Of a stretch of 64,000 bases of DNA, positions 60,982-64,000 are shown piece after piece. The DNA lies in NCBI RefSeq assembly GCF_004358425.1, contig NZ_CP037948.1, positions 1,984,001-2,048,000 of the forward strand, given 5' to 3'. A program made the position numbers and the translations under genes. Position 1 is the first letter of the stretch; each line of letters starts with the position of its first letter. Origin of the DNA: Qipengyuania sediminis. Its GTDB lineage: Bacteria; Pseudomonadota; Alphaproteobacteria; Sphingomonadales; Sphingomonadaceae. The notes beneath the pieces were generated by a model, which had not been told where the DNA came from, searched no databases, and saw only the letters and a list, made by a program, of their open reading frames with translations.

Positions 60982-61000
60982 GCTGCCGGCAATCGGCAGC
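60982..61000. other. perfect 7-base hairpin in convergent gap
   Basis: GCTGCCG (60982-60988), loop GCAAT, CGGCAGC (60994-61000) lies between the convergent secreted-protein and epimerase genes. Neither strand has a clear U-tract after it, so it is a weak or Rho-assisted terminator at best. Confidence 0.4.
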
Positions 61001-61010
61001 TCGACCTTCG

Positions 61011-62045
61011 TCAGAGGGAAGCGGGCGCATTCCCGTTGCGGTAATATTGGCGATACCACGCGACGAATTGCCTGATTCCCTCGCGTACATCGGTCTGCGG
61101 GCGGTAGCCGGTCAGCGCATGGAGCAGACTGGCATCCGCCCAAGTCGCCGGCACATCGCCTTTTTGCATGGGCAGATAGTGGCGCTTCGCTTCAATCCCG
61201 CATTCGGCCTCGATCGCCTCGATGAAGTCCAACAAGCGCACCTTCTGGCTATTGCCGATGTTGACCACGCGGAACGGTGCTACGGGCGAGAGACTGTCAC
61301 CTTCAGCAATGTCGCCCGCCCCTGCCGGGCGTTCAGGCACAGCATCGACAAGAAGGCGGATCGCCATGACTAGATCCGCGACATAGGTGAAATCGCGGTA
61401 CATTTCGCCGTTGTTGTAGATTTCGATGGGTTCCCCCGCCAGGATTCCCCGGGTGAACTTGAACAGCGCCATGTCGGGGCGACCCCACGGACCGTAAACC
61501 GTGAAGAAGCGGAACATCGTGGTCGGGATGTCCCACAAATGCGCGTAGCTGTGCGCCATCGCCTCGGTCGCCTTTTTGGTCGCCGCATAAAGCGTCATCT
61601 GCGTCTCGACCCGGTCGAGCTCGCTGAAAGGCATGGTCTCATTGGCGCCATAGACGCTGCTGGTGCTGGCCATCAGCAGGTGATCAACCGCTAGCTCGCG
61701 CGCGCATTCCATGACGTTGAACGTGCCGGTGACATTGGCATCGACATAGGCGCGCGGGTTTTCGAGGCTGTAGCGGACGCCAGCCTGAGCGGCGAGGTGG
61801 ACGATCACCTGCGGCCGCTCCGTCAGCGCGAGATCGCGGAGAGTATCAAAATCCTCCAGCATGCCGACATGCGCTGAAAAATGCTGGTTCTGGAGCAGCA
61901 TCTGATGCCGCCGCTCTTTCAGACGGACATCGTAATAGTCGGTTAGTCCATCGAAACCGACGACTTCGAAGCCTTCCTTCAACAGCAAGGCGCACAAGTG
62001 ATAGCCGATGAAGCCCGCGCTGCCCGTCACCAGAACCTTGCGCAT
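61011..62045 (-). CDS. NAD-dependent nucleotide-sugar epimerase (UDP-glucuronate 4-epimerase-like)
   Basis: A 344-residue extended SDR. 'VLVTGSAGFIGYHLCALLL' is the NAD motif. 'FDGLTDYYDVRLKERR' is the segment typical of UDP-glucuronate epimerases. The catalytic Tyr-x3-Lys is 'YAATKK', and 'FFTVYGPWGRPDMALFKF' follows. It would make UDP-galacturonate for surface polysaccharide. ATG 62045 overlaps the upstream dehydrogenase stop (TGATG). Confidence 0.92.
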   Translation of the reverse strand: MRKVLVTGSAGFIGYHLCALLLKEGFEVVGFDGLTDYYDVRLKERRHQMLLQNQHFSAHVGMLEDFDTLRDLALTERPQVIVHLAAQAGVRYSLENPRAYVDANVTGTFNVMECARELAVDHLLMASTSSVYGANETMPFSELDRVETQMTLYAATKKATEAMAHSYAHLWDIPTTMFRFFTVYGPWGRPDMALFKFTRGILAGEPIEIYNNGEMYRDFTYVADLVMAIRLLVDAVPERPAGAGDIAEGDSLSPVAPFRVVNIGNSQKVRLLDFIEAIEAECGIEAKRHYLPMQKGDVPATWADASLLHALTGYRPQTDVREGIRQFVAWYRQYYRNGNAPASL

Positions 62046-63286
62046 CACAGGGTCCAATCAGCCTTTCCGGCCAAAACACCCTTAAGGTCCGCCAGCGTCC
62101 CTCCCGGCGCCACGCTCTGGCGCAACACGTCCGCTCCGAGCGCGATATAATCCTGATGCGGCACCGCCAGGAGGACAAGATCGTAGGAGTTTGCCGGCAA
62201 CTCGGGTGCGAGCGTCAGACCGTATTCGTGCTTCGCTTCGGCCGGGTCCGCATGAGGATCGTGAACGGTCACTTCATGGCCCCGGGCCGACAATTCCGCA
62301 ATCAGGTCGGCGACCTTACTGTTGCGCAGGTCCGGTACATTCTCCTTGAAGGTCAATCCCAGAACAAGGGCCTTGCCAACCTTGCCGCCGCGCAAGGCGT
62401 GAAGCCGGTCGGCGACCCAGGCCGCCATCCCGTCATTGGTGGCCCGCCCGGCGAGGATGACGCGCGGATCGTGACCAAGCTCCTCAGCGCGATGCGAGAG
62501 GTAATAGGGGTCAACGCCGATGCAGTGCCCGCCTACCAGGCCCGGGGCGAAGGGCAGGAAGTTCCACTTGGTGTTCGCCGCCGCGAGGACATCCCAGACC
62601 GAGATATCCATCTTGCCGAAAATCTGCGCGATCTCGTTCATGAAAGCGATATTAATATCGCGCTGCGCGTTCTCGATCACCTTGGCAGCTTCAGCGACGC
62701 GGATCGAAGCAGCGCGGAACACGCCCCCGGTGGTGACCTTGGAGTAGAGCGCGGCGACACGCTCCATTACCTCGTCATTCTGCCCGGAAACGACCTTGGT
62801 GATGCGATCGACGGTATGCTCTCGGTCGCCCGGGTTGATACGCTCAGGGCTGTAAGCGAGGAAAAAATCGTGGCCGCAGGTCAGCCCTGACACCTCCTCC
62901 AGTATTGGTCCGCACACCTCCTCGGTCACGCCCGGATAGACCGTGCTTTCGTAGATCACGATCGGGCGCCGGCCCTCGGCTGCGGCAGCGCTCAGCATAC
63001 CGCCAACCGTGCGCGACGCTGCTCTCACGATTGAAAGGTCGGGACGGTTATAAGCATCGATCGGGGTCGGGACCGTGACGATGTAGAAGTCAGCGGGGAG
63101 GCAATCCTCAACCTCCCCGGCCAGAGACAGGCTGGTCGCCTGCAGGCGCGCGCTGTCGATCTCGCCAGTGCGATCATAGCCGCCGCGCAACTCGGCAATT
63201 CGCGCCTTATCGACATCGAATCCGATCGTCTCGACCGATTTGGCGAGGGCCACGGCCAAGGGGAGGCCGACATAGCCAAGGCCCAC
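62045..63286 (-). CDS. UDP-N-acetyl sugar / nucleotide-sugar dehydrogenase (TviB/WbpO-like)
   Basis: At least 413 residues. 'GLGYVGLPLAVALAK' is the NAD-binding loop. 'YESTVYPGVTEEVCGP', 'AKVIENAQRDINIAFMNE' and the catalytic Cys in 'GGHCIGVDPYYL' mark the UDP-sugar 6-dehydrogenase family, best like the TviB/WbpO branch. The only standard start in frame is the GTG at 63286, which would omit the first beta strand 'ARAVV'. Translation must begin upstream, possibly at CTG 63319 preceded by AAAGGG. Coupled to the epimerase. Confidence 0.9.
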   Translation of the reverse strand: MGLGYVGLPLAVALAKSVETIGFDVDKARIAELRGGYDRTGEIDSARLQATSLSLAGEVEDCLPADFYIVTVPTPIDAYNRPDLSIVRAASRTVGGMLSAAAAEGRRPIVIYESTVYPGVTEEVCGPILEEVSGLTCGHDFFLAYSPERINPGDREHTVDRITKVVSGQNDEVMERVAALYSKVTTGGVFRAASIRVAEAAKVIENAQRDINIAFMNEIAQIFGKMDISVWDVLAAANTKWNFLPFAPGLVGGHCIGVDPYYLSHRAEELGHDPRVILAGRATNDGMAAWVADRLHALRGGKVGKALVLGLTFKENVPDLRNSKVADLIAELSARGHEVTVHDPHADPAEAKHEYGLTLAPELPANSYDLVLLAVPHQDYIALGADVLRQSVAPGGTLADLKGVLAGKADWTL

Positions 63287-63398
63287 GACAACAGCACGTG
63301 CATCATGAAGAGGTGACAGGAGACTACCCTTTTGTCTGTAATAAATCTGCGGGCGCGGTCTCTAGGTGCCCGGGCCCGCCAAGGCAACGATGCGCAGC

Positions 63399-64000
63399 CT
63401 AGCCTTGGCGCTGATCACCTGCGGCGATAGCCAGTTCCTCGAGCATCGCATGGGCGAGCGTCTCACGGTCGTAGTAGGGCGCCGCCGCGATGCCATTGGC
63501 GCGATAACGGCGCAGGCTTTCCCGATCGCGCGACAAGCTGGTGATGAGCTCGACCAGAGCGCCTGCATCCTCGGGCATGAACCCCTCGCCCGACGCGTGA
63601 CGGTCGAGGATTTCGAGCGCTTCTCCGCGCACGCCGAGCGCTACGGGAATGCCCATTCCCATGCATTCGAATAGCTTGGAGGGGATGGTGGTCGCGAACA
63701 ACTCGGTGCGTCGAAGATGGATGACCGATAGGTCCAGCAGCGACCAGTAACGCGCGACTTCCCGCTTGGGCACTGGGCCGAGAAACCGCGTATTCGTCAA
63801 TCCGCGGAGAGATGCTTGTGCCTGCAGTTCCTCGCGCCTCGCGCCATCTCCAACAAACAGGAAGACGACGTGGCTCTGCGATGGATCGACGGACAGGGCG
63901 CTCGCGGCGTCGAGCAGCGTGTCGAGGCCATGCGCCATGCCATGCGTGCCGATATAGCCGACCACGAACTTGCCGCCCAGCTCAAGCTCGCGCAGCAGGA
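63399..64000 (-). CDS. glycosyltransferase family 4 (GT-B), N-terminally truncated by window end
   Basis: About 200 C-terminal residues; the frame is open to the last base. 'VVGYIGTHGMAHGLDTLLDA' opens the UDP-sugar-binding lobe. 'FVGDGARREELQAQA' and the E-x7-E-like 'PSKLFECMGMGIPVALGVRG' are GT4 hallmarks. With the two nucleotide-sugar genes downstream it belongs to a capsule, EPS or O-antigen cluster extending beyond the window. Confidence 0.87.
   Translation of the reverse strand, partial: LLRELELGGKFVVGYIGTHGMAHGLDTLLDAASALSVDPSQSHVVFLFVGDGARREELQAQASLRGLTNTRFLGPVPKREVARYWSLLDLSVIHLRRTELFATTIPSKLFECMGMGIPVALGVRGEALEILDRHASGEGFMPEDAGALVELITSLSRDRESLRRYRANGIAAAPYYDRETLAHAMLEELAIAAGDQRQG

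Noticed and set aside
63025..63387. Alternative start of the nucleotide-sugar dehydrogenase at the nearby ATG pair in another frame
   Set aside because: Those ATGs read a non-conserved frame; using them would need a frameshift, for which there is no direct evidence.

Overview
The window is a gene-dense, high-GC stretch of an alphaproteobacterial chromosome. Gene content and order point to the Sphingomonadales, probably an Erythrobacter/Altererythrobacter-like member. This placement rests on gene order and protein style: BLUF, DUF6489, DUF1491, DUF2497, DUF1192 and DUF1013/TrcR genes, a CarD-FdxA-S4-SUV3-like helicase cluster, and the hemE / PPDK-regulator pair flanking a candidate replication origin. 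No rRNA, tRNA, CRISPR array, insertion sequence or prophage was found.

Region by region. 1-6.3 kb: the 3' end of a TolC-type outer-membrane protein, a PopZ-like (DUF2497) protein, an S9 peptidase, a 2Fe-2S ferredoxin, a small membrane protein, a PAP2 phosphatase, a CBS protein, an ErpA/IscA-type Fe-S carrier and exonuclease III. 6.3-12.4 kb (minus strand): SleB-like hydrolase, DUF1491, thioesterase, HPF, dnaQ, coaE, aroE, maf and the PPDK/PEPS regulator; coaE to the regulator are chained by 4-base overlaps. 12.4-12.7 kb: the only gap over 300 bases. It carries DnaA-box-like 9-mers, TCCCCA hexamers, four GANTC sites and an AT-rich end beside hemE, the position of oriC in Caulobacter and Rickettsia. 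12.7-22 kb (plus strand): hemE, hemJ, rho, a BLUF photoreceptor, DUF6489, mnmE, mnmG, rsmG, parA and parB, with one perfect and one near-perfect parS.

22-26.3 kb: an archaic (Csu/SCPU-type) chaperone-usher pilus cluster. 26.3-32.9 kb: free-methionine-R-sulfoxide reductase, PQQ-type sugar dehydrogenase, acyl-CoA dehydrogenase, TsaC/Sua5, a TSUP permease and two small envelope proteins. 33-37 kb (minus): carD, fdxA, an S4 protein and an SUV3-like helicase. 37-41.4 kb (plus): M23 peptidase, hemB, two GNATs and a gamma-carbonic anhydrase. 41.4-49.7 kb: ATP-dependent DNA ligase and its MBL-fold exonuclease partner, split by a small secreted-protein gene on the other strand, then an ABC-2 exporter, clpA and DUF1192.

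49.8-53.4 kb (plus): quinone oxidoreductase, TrcR and an acyl-CoA ligase. 53.4-54.9 kb (minus): an M23 peptidase overlapping a bactofilin gene. 55.1-60.9 kb (plus): nadD, rsfS, rlmH, an EnvC-like protein with a degenerate LytM domain, ctpA, dsbB-like, coq7 and a secreted protein. 61-64 kb (minus): UDP-sugar epimerase, nucleotide-sugar dehydrogenase and a truncated glycosyltransferase, apparently the edge of a surface-polysaccharide locus.

Taken together, much of the window is origin-proximal core biology: replication origin, parABS, a possible polar anchor (PopZ-like) and cell-cycle regulators (TrcR, CarD). Envelope-morphogenesis genes and a pilus operon are interspersed. I see no clearly new multi-gene system. 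The most distinctive items are the candidate oriC, the stand-alone BLUF protein with every photocycle residue at AppA spacing, the pared-down archaic pilus cluster and the split ligase/exonuclease pair.
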